A stretch of DNA of 34,342 nucleotides from Streptomyces niphimycinicus (GCF_018883605.1 NZ_JAHLEM010000225.1:1-34342), one strand, 5' to 3'. Shown: positions 1-8,530, numbered from the stretch's first letter. The notes: generated from the sequence alone by a model not told the origin. Numbers and translations are program-made.

Positions 1-2952
1 CGGCTCGCCGCCGACCTCGCCCTCGGCCGCCCCGCCCAGGCCCTCCCCGCGCTCACCGGGCTCTGCGACGGCCACCCCCTGGACGAGCCGCTGCACGCGC
101 TGCGCATCCGGGCGCTGCGGGACGTGGGCCGGGTGGCGGAGGCGCTGGCCGCGTACGAGGTGATCCGTACGGAGATCGCCGAGCGGCTGGGCGCGGATCC
201 GGGGCCGGAGCTGAGGGGGCTGTACGCCGAGCTGCTGGCGGCGGCCCACGAGGGCTCTCCCGTACCGCCCGGCCCGGTTCCGCCGCGCCCCGCCCCTGCC
301 TCCGCCTCCGCCCCCGCCCCTGCCCGTGGCGGCGGTGGCAATCTGCGGGCCCGGCTGACCAGCTTCGTCGGCCGCGAGACCGATCTGGCGACCCTGCGCG
401 GCGATCTGTCCGGCCACCGGCTGATCACCCTCCTCGGGCCCGGCGGCGCCGGGAAGACGCGGCTGTCCCAGGAGGCCGCCGAATCGTTCGCGCCCGACTG
501 GCCGGACGGGGTGTGGCTGGCCGAGCTGGCGCCCGTCGACGACCCCGAGACCGTTCCGGAGACGGTGCTCAGCGCGGTCGGGGGGCGCGAGACGGTCCTG
601 CTCGGCACCTCGCCCGAAGGGCTGCGCGTCGCGACCGACCCGGCCGTGCGCGATCCGCGCGCCCGGCTCATCGAGCACTGCGCCCCGCGCCGGATGCTGA
701 TCGTCCTCGACAACTGCGAACACCTCGTCGCGGCCGCGGCCCACCTCGCCGAGTCCCTGCTCGCCCAGTGCCCCGGGGTCACCATCCTGGCCACCAGCCG
801 TGAACCCCTCGCCGTCCCGGGCGAGTTGGTGCGCCCCGTGGAGCCGCTGCCCGACCCCGTGGCGCTGCGGCTGCTCCAGGACCGGGGCGCGGCGGCCCGG
901 CCCGGTTTCCGTACCGAGGACGATCCGGCCGCGTGCGCCGAGATCTGCCGGCGCCTCGACGGACTGCCGCTGGCGATCGAACTGGCCGCCGCACGGCTGC
1001 GGCTGCTCACCCCACGACAGCTCGCCGACCGCCTCGACGACCGCTTCCGCCTCCTGACCAGCGGCAGCCGTACGGCGCTGCCCCGCCAGCAGACCCTGCG
1101 AGCCGTCGTCGACTGGTCCTGGGACCTGCTCGACGCCCCCGAACGCACCGTGCTCGCCCGGCTGTCCGTCTTCGCCGGCGGCTGCGGTCTGACCGAGGCG
1201 GAGTCGGTGTGCGCGGACGCGGCCGAGGCGGTGCGCGCAGCTCCCGAAGAAGACAGAGAAGACACAGAACACGCTGAACACGGACACCGCGCCGGGGCCG
1301 TGGAGCCCCGCGATGTGGCCGCACTGCTCGGCTCCCTCGTCGATAAATCGCTGGTCGTCACCGCGCCCGGACCGGAGCCCGGAGCGGACGGCGAGATGCG
1401 GTACCGGCTGCTGGAGACCGTCGCCGAGTACGCGGCCGAGCGGCTGGACGAGTCCGGCGAGCGGGCCGCGGTCGAACAGCGCCATCTGGTCGCCTACCGG
1501 GAGCTGGCCCGCACCGCCGATCCGCTGCTGCGCGGTCCCGCACAGCGCCACTGGCTGGTCCGGCTGGAGACGGAGCACGAGAATCTGCGCACCGCGCTGC
1601 GCCGGGCCGTGGCCGCCCGCGACGAGCAGGAGGCGCTGTGCCTGGTGCTCTCGCTCGGCTGGTTCTGGCATCTGCGCGGCCACCGCGGCGAGGCACGCCA
1701 GTGGGCGACCATCGCGGCCGAGCTCGGGCCGAGCCCCTTCGCACCGCCCGTGGCCCCCGCCCCGCCGCTGCACGTAAGCTGCACGGCCGACCCGCCGCCG
1801 ATGGCGCCCGAGCTGCTGGTGGAGGCGCGGCGGGGAGTGCGGCTGTACGCACTGGCCAACATCGACGGCGACCTCCAGGCCATGGCGGGCGACGACACCC
1901 AGCGCGAGTTGGAGGGCATCGTCTCCGCCTACCGGCCGGGGCTGCCCCAGACCTGCCGTCTCCCGGGCATCCTGTGGTTCTTCGCGGTGATCCTCAAGGG
2001 GGACTTCGTCCTGCTGCGGGAGATGGCCGACGAGGCGGTGCGCACCTGCCGGGAGCTGGGCTACGCATGGGAGCTGGCGTTCACCCTCCAACTGCGTCCC
2101 AAGTTCTACCGGGAGCGGAGCGGCGAGCACCAGGACGCGACCACCCGCGACGCCGACGAAAGCCTGGCGATCTTCCACAGGCTCGGTGACGTATGGGGCG
2201 AGGCGGAGGCGCTGGCCGGCCGCGGCGAGACCTGGGAGAGGCGCGGCGAGGGCGCGGCCGCGGCCGCGGACTACCGCGCGGCGATCCGCTGCGCCCAGGA
2301 GCTCGGGGCCCATGATCAGGTGACGTTCCTCCGGTCCCGGCTGGCCGGGCTGTTCGTGGAGTTCGGCGACGAGGAGAAGGCCGCCGAGGGCGAGCGGATG
2401 CTGCGCGAGGTGGTCGAGCTGGGGCAGCACGCGGGTGCCGAGGCGCTGTCGTACGCCCGGATCCATCTGGCGCAGCGCTACGGCACCACGGGCCGCCTCG
2501 CGGAGGCGCGGACCCTTCTGTCCACCTTGCACGGGGAGTTCGAGCACCGGGCGCTGCGCATGTTCGAGGGCATGGTGGAGGGGATGCTGGCCTGGCTGGA
2601 CCTGCTGGAGGGACGGCCGGGCGACGCCCTGGCGACCGTGCGCGGTGCGCTGGCGAAGGCTAGCGGCCGGATGGCCGAGATGGTCGCGCCGTTCATCCCG
2701 GTGACCCATCTGCTGACCGCCGCCGAGGCGCTGAGCGGCCTCGGCGGGGCGGCGCGGGTCCGGGCGGCGCGGCTGCTGGGGGCGTACGACGCGCTGCGCA
2801 AGCCCCAGCAGTACCGGGTCTCCGCCAGTGAGCGGGCGGGTCGGGAGCGTACCGAGGCCGCGCTGCGGGCCGAGCTGGGGGACGCCGCGTACGAGCGGGT
2901 CCACGCCGAGGGCGGCGGCCTCACCCTGGACGAGGCCGTCGCGCTGGTCTGA
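1..2952 (+). CDS. AfsR/SARP-type regulator, 5' end outside the window
   Basis: The frame is open from base 1, so the gene begins left of the window; a GTG at 124 is internal. The first ~80 codons match the end of a bacterial transcriptional activator (BTAD) domain, with its usual ending around ERLGADPGPELR. An Ala/Pro linker (about 270-330) leads to an NB-ARC/STAND ATPase: Walker A GPGGAGKT at about 436-459 and Walker B LIVLDNCEHL near 700. The C-terminal half is rich in short helical TPR-like repeats and ends in the LTLDEAVALV tail usual for this family. The missing N-terminus should carry the OmpR-type DNA-binding domain. Such proteins activate secondary metabolism or differentiation genes in the cytoplasm, but no biosynthetic cluster is adjacent, so the target is unknown. 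A hydrophilic Asp/Glu/His insert near 1245-1290 is unusual. The family is clear; the exact role is not. Confidence 0.9.
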   Translation, partial: RLAADLALGRPAQALPALTGLCDGHPLDEPLHALRIRALRDVGRVAEALAAYEVIRTEIAERLGADPGPELRGLYAELLAAAHEGSPVPPGPVPPRPAPASASAPAPARGGGGNLRARLTSFVGRETDLATLRGDLSGHRLITLLGPGGAGKTRLSQEAAESFAPDWPDGVWLAELAPVDDPETVPETVLSAVGGRETVLLGTSPEGLRVATDPAVRDPRARLIEHCAPRRMLIVLDNCEHLVAAAAHLAESLLAQCPGVTILATSREPLAVPGELVRPVEPLPDPVALRLLQDRGAAARPGFRTEDDPAACAEICRRLDGLPLAIELAAARLRLLTPRQLADRLDDRFRLLTSGSRTALPRQQTLRAVVDWSWDLLDAPERTVLARLSVFAGGCGLTEAESVCADAAEAVRAAPEEDREDTEHAEHGHRAGAVEPRDVAALLGSLVDKSLVVTAPGPEPGADGEMRYRLLETVAEYAAERLDESGERAAVEQRHLVAYRELARTADPLLRGPAQRHWLVRLETEHENLRTALRRAVAARDEQEALCLVLSLGWFWHLRGHRGEARQWATIAAELGPSPFAPPVAPAPPLHVSCTADPPPMAPELLVEARRGVRLYALANIDGDLQAMAGDDTQRELEGIVSAYRPGLPQTCRLPGILWFFAVILKGDFVLLREMADEAVRTCRELGYAWELAFTLQLRPKFYRERSGEHQDATTRDADESLAIFHRLGDVWGEAEALAGRGETWERRGEGAAAAADYRAAIRCAQELGAHDQVTFLRSRLAGLFVEFGDEEKAAEGERMLREVVELGQHAGAEALSYARIHLAQRYGTTGRLAEARTLLSTLHGEFEHRALRMFEGMVEGMLAWLDLLEGRPGDALATVRGALAKASGRMAEMVAPFIPVTHLLTAAEALSGLGGAARVRAARLLGAYDALRKPQQYRVSASERAGRERTEAALRAELGDAAYERVHAEGGGLTLDEAVALV

Positions 2953-3023
2953 GCGGGCCGGTGAGCAGGCCGGGGGAAGCACGGGGAGCGGGCCGGGGAA
3001 GCATGGGGAGCGACGACACGGCG

Positions 3024-3062
3024 ACCGGCCGGGCGCCCCCCCGTAGGGCGCGCCCGGCCGGT
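3024..3062. terminator. Bidirectional terminator hairpin between convergent genes
   Basis: A perfect 13-bp inverted repeat (3024-3036 with 3050-3062, ACCGGCCGGGCGC) encloses a 13-nt loop that can itself pair CCC with GGG. It lies between the stop of the SARP gene and the stop of the ABC permease on the other strand, so it probably ends both transcripts. No U-tract is needed for many Streptomyces terminators. Confidence 0.65.
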
Positions 3063-3071
3063 GGATCGGGA

Positions 3072-3109
3072 CCGTGGACCGTCAGGTGGTCCGTGGACCG
3101 TCAGGTGGT
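3072..3109. repeat. 19-bp exact tandem duplication over the permease stop codon
   Basis: CCGTGGACCGTCAGGTGGT occurs at 3072-3090 and again, directly abutting, at 3091-3109. The second copy contains the stop codon (TCA at 3101-3103 on the plus strand) of the minus-strand ABC permease. The first copy is untranslated. Confidence 0.8.
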
Positions 3110-3925
3110 CTTGTTGCGGAACTTGCGCACCGCGAGCGGCGCCACGAGCACCGTGATGGCCACCGTCCAGCTCAAGGTCACCGTCACCGGTTCGGCCACC
3201 GCGCCATCGCCGCTGGTCAGCGCCCGTGCGGCGTCCGCGAGCCGGGACAGCGGGTTGTACTCGGTGAAGGACCGCAGCCAGTCCGGCATGGTGGCGGTCG
3301 GGGCGAAGATGGACGAGCCGAACTGAAGGGGCATCATCACCAGGAAGCCCATGCCGCTGACCGCCTGCGGGGTGGGCAGCGACATGCCCAGCAGCATGAA
3401 TATCCAGGTCAGCGAGGATCCGAAGAGCACGGCCAGGGCCACCGCGGCCAACAGCTCCAGCGGCCCGGTCTTGAGCTCGAAGCCCATGATGAAGCCCATG
3501 ATCAGCAGGACGAGGGTGGACACCAGCATCCGGCCGCACTCCACGACCAGCTTGGCGATCAGCACCGAGGAGCGGGCGATCGGCAGGGTGCGGAAGCGGT
3601 CCATGACGCCCTTGTTGAAGTCGTCATTGACGCCGCTGCCGATCGACATCGCGATGTTGAGCCCGCCCATCGCCATCAGACCGGGAATGAAGTAGTTCAC
3701 GTACTCGGAGCGGTTGCCGCCCGTCATCGCGCCGCCGAAGACATAGGTGAACAGCAGCGCGAAGACGATCGGCATCGCCAGGGCGTCGAACATCGCGAAC
3801 GGTTGGTACCTGATCTGTAGGGCGTTGCGCCGCACCAGCGCGCCGATGTGGCGCAGATTGGCGCGGGGGCCGATCCGGCCGTCGCTCTTTCCCGGTACGG
3901 GCGCGGTCATCGTGGCCGTACTCAC
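3101..3925 (-). CDS. ABC-2 type exporter permease (DrrB-like)
   Basis: This is a 274-residue ABC-2 permease. About six hydrophobic segments are visible, beginning with FDALAMPIVFALLFTYVFGG near residue 45, followed by the ABC-2 signature region around NYFIPGLMAMGGLNIAMSIG. The GTG start at 3925 overlaps the TGA of the ATPase gene by 4 bp (GTGA), so the two are translationally coupled and form one exporter. An ATG five codons downstream (3910) is the alternative start. Together with its partner it resembles DrrAB daunorubicin exporters and related lipid or drug efflux systems; the substrate cannot be read from the sequence. It acts in the cytoplasmic membrane. Confidence 0.92.
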   Translation of the reverse strand: MSTATMTAPVPGKSDGRIGPRANLRHIGALVRRNALQIRYQPFAMFDALAMPIVFALLFTYVFGGAMTGGNRSEYVNYFIPGLMAMGGLNIAMSIGSGVNDDFNKGVMDRFRTLPIARSSVLIAKLVVECGRMLVSTLVLLIMGFIMGFELKTGPLELLAAVALAVLFGSSLTWIFMLLGMSLPTPQAVSGMGFLVMMPLQFGSSIFAPTATMPDWLRSFTEYNPLSRLADAARALTSGDGAVAEPVTVTLSWTVAITVLVAPLAVRKFRNKTT

Positions 3926-4932
3926 GCGGCGACCTCTTCCAGCGTCTTGTCGTCCTGTGGTGCGGACGCCTTCCGGCCGGTGATGGCCAGGAAGACCTCG
4001 TCCAGGCTGGGCATATGGGTGTCGATCCCGGCGATCGCGAAACCGCGCTCACCGAGCAGACCGATCAGGGCGGTGAGCTGCTCGTCGCTGGCGATGGGCA
4101 CCGCGACCTGGCCCTCTTCCACATCGGCGGTCGCGCCGCCGATGCCGTCCAGACCCGCCTGGGTGATGGCGCCGACCATGCGGTGCACCTCGCCGGGGTC
4201 GGACGGGCGGATCTTCAGGGTGCGGCCGCCGACCTTGGCCTTGAGCTCGTGCACCCGGCCCTCGGCGATGACCCTGCCCCGGTCGACCACCGTCAGGTTG
4301 TCGGCGAGCTGCTCGGCCTCCTCCATGTACTGAGTGGTCAGCAGCACGGTGGCCCCGTCGGCGACCATCCGCCGGACCTCGTCCCACACCTCGTTACGGG
4401 AGTGCGGGTCCAGACCGGTCGTCGGCTCGTCCAGATAGAGCACCGAGGGCCGGCCGATCATGGACGCGGCCAGGTCGAGCCGGCGGCGCATACCGCCGGA
4501 GTAGGAGTACACGCGCCGCTTGCCGGCCTCGGTGAGCGAGAACCGCTCGAGCAGGGCATCCGCCCGCGCCCGGGCCTCCTTGCGGGAGAGATCGAGCAGC
4601 CGCCCGATCATGTAGAGGTTCTCCCAGCCGGGGAGCTTCTCGTCGACCGAGGCGTACTGCCCGGTCAGCCCGATGGTGCGGCGCAACTGCCGGGGCTGGC
4701 GCACCACGTCGTACCCGGCCACCACCGCGGTGCCGGCGTCCGGCACCAGCAGGGTGGACAGACAGCGGACAAGTGTCGTCTTACCGGCGCCGTTGGGGCC
4801 CAGCACACCCAGGACGGTGCCCTCCGGCACGTCCAGATCCACTCCGTCGACGGCCTTGGTGTCACCGAAGTGCTTGACCAGCCCCCGTACTTCGACGGCG
4901 TTGCCATCCCTGATCCTCTGTTCCCGCGTCAT
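3922..4932 (-). CDS. ABC exporter ATP-binding protein (DrrA-like)
   Basis: This is a 336-residue ATPase. Walker A GPNGAGKTT is at about residues 45-53, the signature is YSGGMRRRLDLA near 150, and Walker B is followed by LYLDEPTTGLDP. The switch position reads LLTTQYMEEAEQ, with Gln where most ABC ATPases have His; this is the known DrrA-subfamily form. A C-terminal ~90-residue regulatory extension follows. The ATG at 4932 starts at the conserved beginning of the domain; a longer open frame upstream (to 5127) runs into repetitive intergenic DNA and was not used. There is no convincing ribosome-binding site; the box CATCCT lies 6 nt upstream of the ATG, so the message may be leaderless. It energises the overlapping permease. 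Confidence 0.93.
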   Translation of the reverse strand: MTREQRIRDGNAVEVRGLVKHFGDTKAVDGVDLDVPEGTVLGVLGPNGAGKTTLVRCLSTLLVPDAGTAVVAGYDVVRQPRQLRRTIGLTGQYASVDEKLPGWENLYMIGRLLDLSRKEARARADALLERFSLTEAGKRRVYSYSGGMRRRLDLAASMIGRPSVLYLDEPTTGLDPHSRNEVWDEVRRMVADGATVLLTTQYMEEAEQLADNLTVVDRGRVIAEGRVHELKAKVGGRTLKIRPSDPGEVHRMVGAITQAGLDGIGGATADVEEGQVAVPIASDEQLTALIGLLGERGFAIAGIDTHMPSLDEVFLAITGRKASAPQDDKTLEEVAA

Positions 4933-4980
4933 GCGCCCAGGATGGCAGCCGTCACCGACAGACCGCCGACAAGCGGCAGA

Positions 4981-5012
4981 CAGCCCGCCGACGGGGGAAG
5001 ATCGGCGGGCTG
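4981..5012 (-). terminator. Strong hairpin, probable end of the panB transcript
   Basis: A perfect 11-bp stem (CAGCCCGCCGA at 4981-4991 with its complement at 5002-5012) has a 10-nt loop. It lies downstream of panB and just upstream of the ABC exporter start, both on the minus strand. It should insulate the exporter from panB transcription. Confidence 0.6.
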
Positions 5013-5039
5013 TCGTTGTACCGCAGTGGCTCGTGGTAC

Positions 5040-5160
5040 CTAAGCGCTCCGCTGGAAGTGCCGTGATGCGTTGTCGGCCGTCTGCTGCGCCGTCGTGGCT
5101 GGTCGCGCCCACGCGGCGGAGCCGCACATCGACACAGCCCCGCGCCCCTTCGGGGCGCCA
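5040..5160 (-). repeat. Streptomyces-type dispersed intergenic repeat with UUCG hairpin
   Basis: Read on the minus strand, this segment starts with a 7-bp stem closed by TTC (5142-5158, GCGCCCC/GGGGCGC). It continues through GCGGCTCCGCCGCGTGG and CGACCAGCCACGACG to AGCGGAGCGCTTAG. I recognise this as a sequence found many times in 3' intergenic regions of Streptomyces genomes; this is from memory, not a search. It sits directly after panB, and its hairpin may act as a first terminator or 3' stabiliser. No protein is encoded. Confidence 0.55.
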
Positions 5161-5190
5161 TCGAACCGTAGCGGACTTCTTCCGACCTGC

Positions 5191-6051
5191 TCAGTGGAAG
5201 GAGTGCTCCTCGGCCGGGTAGGTTCCGCCGACGACATCCTCCGCGAAGGCCCGCGCCGCATCGCCCAGCCCCTGGCGCAACTGTGCGTACTGCTTGACGA
5301 AGCGCGGCACCCGGCCGTCCGTCATGCCCGCCATGTCCGTCCACACCAGGACCTGGGCGTCGCACTCGGACCCGGCGCCGATGCCGACGGTGGGGATGTG
5401 CAGCGAGCGGGTCACCTCGGCGGCCAGCTCGGCCGGGACCAGCTCCAGGACGACCGCGAAGGCGCCCGCGTCCTGCACCGCCTTGGCGTCCCGCAGCAAC
5501 TGCTGGGCCGCCTCCTCGCCGCGCCCCTGGACCGGGTAGCCGCCGTAGGCGTTGACGGACTGCGGGGTCAGCCCCACATGCGCCATGACCGGGATGCCGG
5601 ACTGGACCAGCAGCTCGATCTGCTGGGCCGAGCGCTCCCCGCCCTCCAGCTTCACGGCGCCCACGCCCGCCTCCTTGACCAGGCGGGTGGCGTTGCGCAG
5701 CGCCTGCACCGGGCCCTCCTGGTACGAGCCGAAGGGCAGATCGCCGACGACGAGGGCGCGCCGGGTGCCGCGCACCACGGCGGCGGAGAGCAGCGCGATC
5801 TCGTCCATGGTGACGGGGACGGTGGACTCATAGCCCAGGTGGCAGTTGCCCATCGAGTCGCCGACCAGCAGCACCGGGATGCCCGCCTGGTCGAAGACGG
5901 ACGCGGTCATCGCGTCGTAGGCGGTGAGCATCGGCCACTTCTCGGCGCGCTCCTTGGCGGCCGCGATGTCACGGACGGTGATGCGGCGGGAGCTGGTGCC
6001 CCCGTAGAGGGCCTTCTCGGACTGCTTCTGCGCAGGGCTGACGTGCGTCAT
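5191..6051 (-). CDS. panB: 3-methyl-2-oxobutanoate hydroxymethyltransferase
   Basis: PanB (286 residues) transfers a hydroxymethyl group from 5,10-methylenetetrahydrofolate to alpha-ketoisovalerate, giving ketopantoate, the first step of pantothenate and CoA synthesis. The protein shows the family landmarks: MLTAYDAMTASVFDQAG near residues 41-57, the metal-ligand region VGDSMGN near 63-69, VKLEGG near 133, MAHVGLTPQ near 154, VLELVP near 198, and VGIGAG near 220. The length is normal for Streptomyces, with a short N-terminal extension. AGGAG about 9 nt before the ATG at 6051 supports the start. It stands alone, divergent from the drug exporter gene, and ends at a repeat-rich terminator region. 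Confidence 0.96.
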   Translation of the reverse strand: MTHVSPAQKQSEKALYGGTSSRRITVRDIAAAKERAEKWPMLTAYDAMTASVFDQAGIPVLLVGDSMGNCHLGYESTVPVTMDEIALLSAAVVRGTRRALVVGDLPFGSYQEGPVQALRNATRLVKEAGVGAVKLEGGERSAQQIELLVQSGIPVMAHVGLTPQSVNAYGGYPVQGRGEEAAQQLLRDAKAVQDAGAFAVVLELVPAELAAEVTRSLHIPTVGIGAGSECDAQVLVWTDMAGMTDGRVPRFVKQYAQLRQGLGDAARAFAEDVVGGTYPAEEHSFH

Positions 6052-6230
6052 CGCTACGGCTCCTGTTCATCATCTCGAGGCGCCCTGACGGCGTCCCCGG
6101 ACCAACCCCATGCTGGCACGGCTCCTGCCGGGGCGAAAGTGGGCCCGGATCCCCCGGGCGGTGGCCTTGACCACCTTCTCAAGGGGCCCGCTCCGGGCCG
6201 TCGGCCAAAAGCCTCGCAAAGATCTTCCAA

Positions 6231-6252
6231 TACGATACGGTCTCGTATCGTA
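6231..6252. promoter_or_regulatory. Probable TetR operator
   Basis: TACGATACG (6231-6239) and its exact complement CGTATCGTA (6244-6252) flank GTCT, giving a 22-bp palindrome in AT-richer DNA. It lies upstream of the exporter gene, whose partner gene encodes a TetR repressor. It covers the expected -35 and spacer of the exporter promoter, where a repressor would block polymerase. It is the obvious binding site for the coupled TetR protein; that pairing is an inference. Confidence 0.75.
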
Positions 6253-6259
6253 AGTCGTC

Positions 6260-6272
6260 TAACCTGGGCGGC
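6260..6272 (+). promoter_or_regulatory. -10 box for a leaderless exporter message
   Basis: TAACCT (6260-6265) fits TANNNT and lies 7 nt before the ATG at 6273, with no Shine-Dalgarno sequence between. Transcription would start at or next to the ATG. The palindrome just upstream would control it. Confidence 0.45.
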
Positions 6273-7898
6273 ATGGCCTCCCCATCCAGCACCCAGGGCG
6301 CCCCGGACGGGTCCGGCGTCCCCGAGGCGATCTACCGCAGACGCTGGGCGATCCTCGTCGTCCTGATGTTCAGCGTCCTGGTCGTCGTCCTCGACAACTC
6401 GATACTCAACGTGGCGATGAAGACGATCGCCTCGCCGAAGCCCACCGGGCTCGGGGCCACCCAGAGCCAGCTCGAGTGGGCGATCAACTCCTACACGCTG
6501 GTCTTCGCCGGGCTGCTGTTCACCGCGGGGATCCTCGGCGACCGGATCGGCCGTAAGAAGGTCCTGCTCGGCGGGATGGTGGTGTTCGGCGCGGGCTCGG
6601 TGCTCGCCGCCTTCTCCGGTTCGCCCGGTGAACTCATCGGCTTCCGGGCGCTCATGGGGCTCGGCGCCGCCTTTGTGATGCCCGCGACCCTCGCCATCCT
6701 GGTCAATGTCTTCGAACGCGAGGAGCAGGCCAAGGCGATCGGCATCTGGGTCGCCGCGGTGGGGCTGGCCATCGCCATCGGGCCGATCACCGGCGGACTG
6801 CTGCTGGAGCACTTCTGGTGGGGCTCGGTCTTCTTCGTCAATGTGCCGATCGTGATCGTCGGACTGATCGCGATGGTGGTGCTCGTCCCCGACTCCAGGG
6901 ACCCGGCGCCCGGCCGGGTCGACCCACTGGGCGTGCTGCTGTCCGTCGTCGGGCTCGTGCTGCTGGTCTACGGCATCATCAAGGGCGGCCAGCTCGCCGA
7001 CTTCACCGACGCCCAGGTGCTGGGCTCCGTCGGCGCCGGGCTCGCCGTCCTGGTGCTGTTCGTACTGCACGAGAAGCGCAGCCACCATCCGGCCATCGAC
7101 ATCGGCTACTTCCGCAACCCGGCCTTCTCCGCCGCCATCGCCGCCGTCGCCCTGGTCTTCTTCGCCCTCATGGGCGTGACCTTCTTCATGGTCTTCTACA
7201 CCCAGAGCGTGCGCGGCTACAGCGCGCTGGAATCCGGGCTGCTGATCCTGCCGCTGGCCGTCGCACAGTTGATCTTCGCCCCGCGTGCCCGGCTGGTCGT
7301 CGAGCGGTTCGGCGCCCGTGCGGTGTGCACCGGCGGCATGCTGCTGGTGGCCGCCACCATGTCGGGGTTCCTGCTGCTGGGCGTGGACACCCCGATCGTC
7401 GTGCTGGAGCTGCTGTTCTTCGCCCAGGGGGCCGGAATGGCGCATATCATGCCGCCGGTGACCACCGCGATCATGCAGGCGCTGCCGCGCCAGAAGGCCG
7501 GCTCCGGCTCGGCGCTCAACAACACCTTCCGGCAGGTCGGCGGCGCGCTCGGGGTCGCCGTGCTCGGCTCGGTGCTCTCCTCCACCTACCGCGAGGGCAT
7601 CCGGGACACCCTGGCCGCCGTGCCCGGACTGCCCGACTCCGTACAGCACTCGGCGGGCGAGTCCGTCGAGGCCACCCTGGCCGTCGCCGAGAAGCTGGGG
7701 CCCAGGGGCCAGGAGCTGGTGGGCCCCGCGCAGGACGCCTTCGTCCACGCCATGCATGTCACCGCGCTCGGCTCGGCGGGCGTCGCCCTCTTCGGCGCGC
7801 TGGTCGTACTGGCCTTCCTGCCAGGCAAGGGCGCCTCCGGCCAGGCCCCCGGCGGCGGGCGCCCGCATCCGCGGAAGGAGGCGTCGGCCGACCGATGA
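6273..7898 (+). CDS. MFS drug exporter, DHA2 (EmrB/QacA) family
   Basis: This 541-residue membrane protein has the layout of 14-helix DHA2 antiporters. The first helix contains VVVLDNSILNVAM (motif D1), the loop after helix 2 has GDRIGRKKVLL (motif A), and the helix-5 region has GPITGGLLLE (motif C, antiporter signature). Such proteins export hydrophobic or cationic drugs by proton antiport. The gene overlaps the following TetR gene by ATGA and has a 22-bp palindrome at its promoter, so it is probably induced when a drug binds the TetR protein. The substrate is unknown. The ATG at 6273 is preceded by no ribosome-binding site. Confidence 0.94.
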   Translation: MASPSSTQGAPDGSGVPEAIYRRRWAILVVLMFSVLVVVLDNSILNVAMKTIASPKPTGLGATQSQLEWAINSYTLVFAGLLFTAGILGDRIGRKKVLLGGMVVFGAGSVLAAFSGSPGELIGFRALMGLGAAFVMPATLAILVNVFEREEQAKAIGIWVAAVGLAIAIGPITGGLLLEHFWWGSVFFVNVPIVIVGLIAMVVLVPDSRDPAPGRVDPLGVLLSVVGLVLLVYGIIKGGQLADFTDAQVLGSVGAGLAVLVLFVLHEKRSHHPAIDIGYFRNPAFSAAIAAVALVFFALMGVTFFMVFYTQSVRGYSALESGLLILPLAVAQLIFAPRARLVVERFGARAVCTGGMLLVAATMSGFLLLGVDTPIVVLELLFFAQGAGMAHIMPPVTTAIMQALPRQKAGSGSALNNTFRQVGGALGVAVLGSVLSSTYREGIRDTLAAVPGLPDSVQHSAGESVEATLAVAEKLGPRGQELVGPAQDAFVHAMHVTALGSAGVALFGALVVLAFLPGKGASGQAPGGGRPHPRKEASADR

Positions 7899-8503
7899 CC
7901 GCACCGGAGAGCTCCGCGCCCAAACTCCGCGGCCGGCCCCGCAGCCCCGCCACCGACGCCGCGATCATCGAGGCCGCGCTGCGGCTGCTGGAGGAGGGCG
8001 CCTCGGTCGGCGGGCTGTCGATCGAGGGGATCGCCCGCGAGGCGGGCGTCGGTAAGGCCACCGTGTACCGCCGCTGGCCCGGTAAGGACGCCCTGATGCT
8101 CGATGTGCTGCGCTCCCTGGAGGAGCCGAGCCCCGAGCCGGCCGGGGTCTCGGTGCGCGACGACCTCGTCACCGTCCTGGAGTTCATGCGCCGCCGCGGG
8201 CTCGCCAAGCGCCACTCCGCCCTGCTGCGCAGCGTCATCACCCAGATGCACGCGCACAAGGAGCTGTGGCGGGCCTACGACGAGAACGTCATCGCGGCCC
8301 GCCGTGCGACCCTGCGCGCCGTGCTGCGGCGGGGGCGGGAGAGCGGTGAGATCCGCGCCGATGTGGATCTGGAACTGCTCGCCGACCTCTTCACCGGCCC
8401 GATGCTGGCCCGCGCCATGCTCCACGAGTGGAAGGAACTCCCCGACGGGCTGGCCGAGCGGATCGTCGACACGGTCCTGGAAGGGGTCTCCCCACGCCGC
8501 TGA
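7895..8503 (+). CDS. TetR-family repressor of the adjacent exporter
   Basis: This is a 202-residue protein. An N-terminal helix-turn-helix is visible at about residues 40-68 (IEGIAREAGVGKATVYRRWPGKDALM), the classic TetR fold entry. The C-terminal ligand domain resembles TetR_C types found with MFS exporters. The start ATG overlaps the exporter stop (ATGA at 7895-7898), and AAGGAGG at 7875-7881 lies 13 nt upstream. Co-transcription with the exporter gives autoregulation through the 6231-6252 palindrome. The inducer is unknown. Confidence 0.92.
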   Translation: MTAPESSAPKLRGRPRSPATDAAIIEAALRLLEEGASVGGLSIEGIAREAGVGKATVYRRWPGKDALMLDVLRSLEEPSPEPAGVSVRDDLVTVLEFMRRRGLAKRHSALLRSVITQMHAHKELWRAYDENVIAARRATLRAVLRRGRESGEIRADVDLELLADLFTGPMLARAMLHEWKELPDGLAERIVDTVLEGVSPRR

Positions 8504-8515
8504 GCGGTTTGTGCC

Positions 8516-8530
8516 TGTTGTGTCACAACA
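8516..8530. promoter_or_regulatory. 15-bp perfect palindrome
   Basis: TGTTGTG-T-CACAACA starts 12 bases after the TetR stop codon. As DNA it is a good protein-binding site; as RNA a 7-bp stem with a one-base loop is poor. It differs from the 6231-6252 operator. Its user is unknown. Confidence 0.4.

Noticed and set aside
4933..5127. 65-residue N-terminal extension of the ABC ATPase
   Set aside because: It would be encoded by a terminator hairpin and a dispersed repeat, and the ABC domain is complete from the ATG at 4932.
6054..7904. 616-codon open frame on the minus strand opposite the DHA2 exporter
   Set aside because: It is a shadow of the exporter gene: high-GC DNA leaves antisense frames open. 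The product is a low-complexity Asp/Gly/His/Gln-rich string without any family feature.
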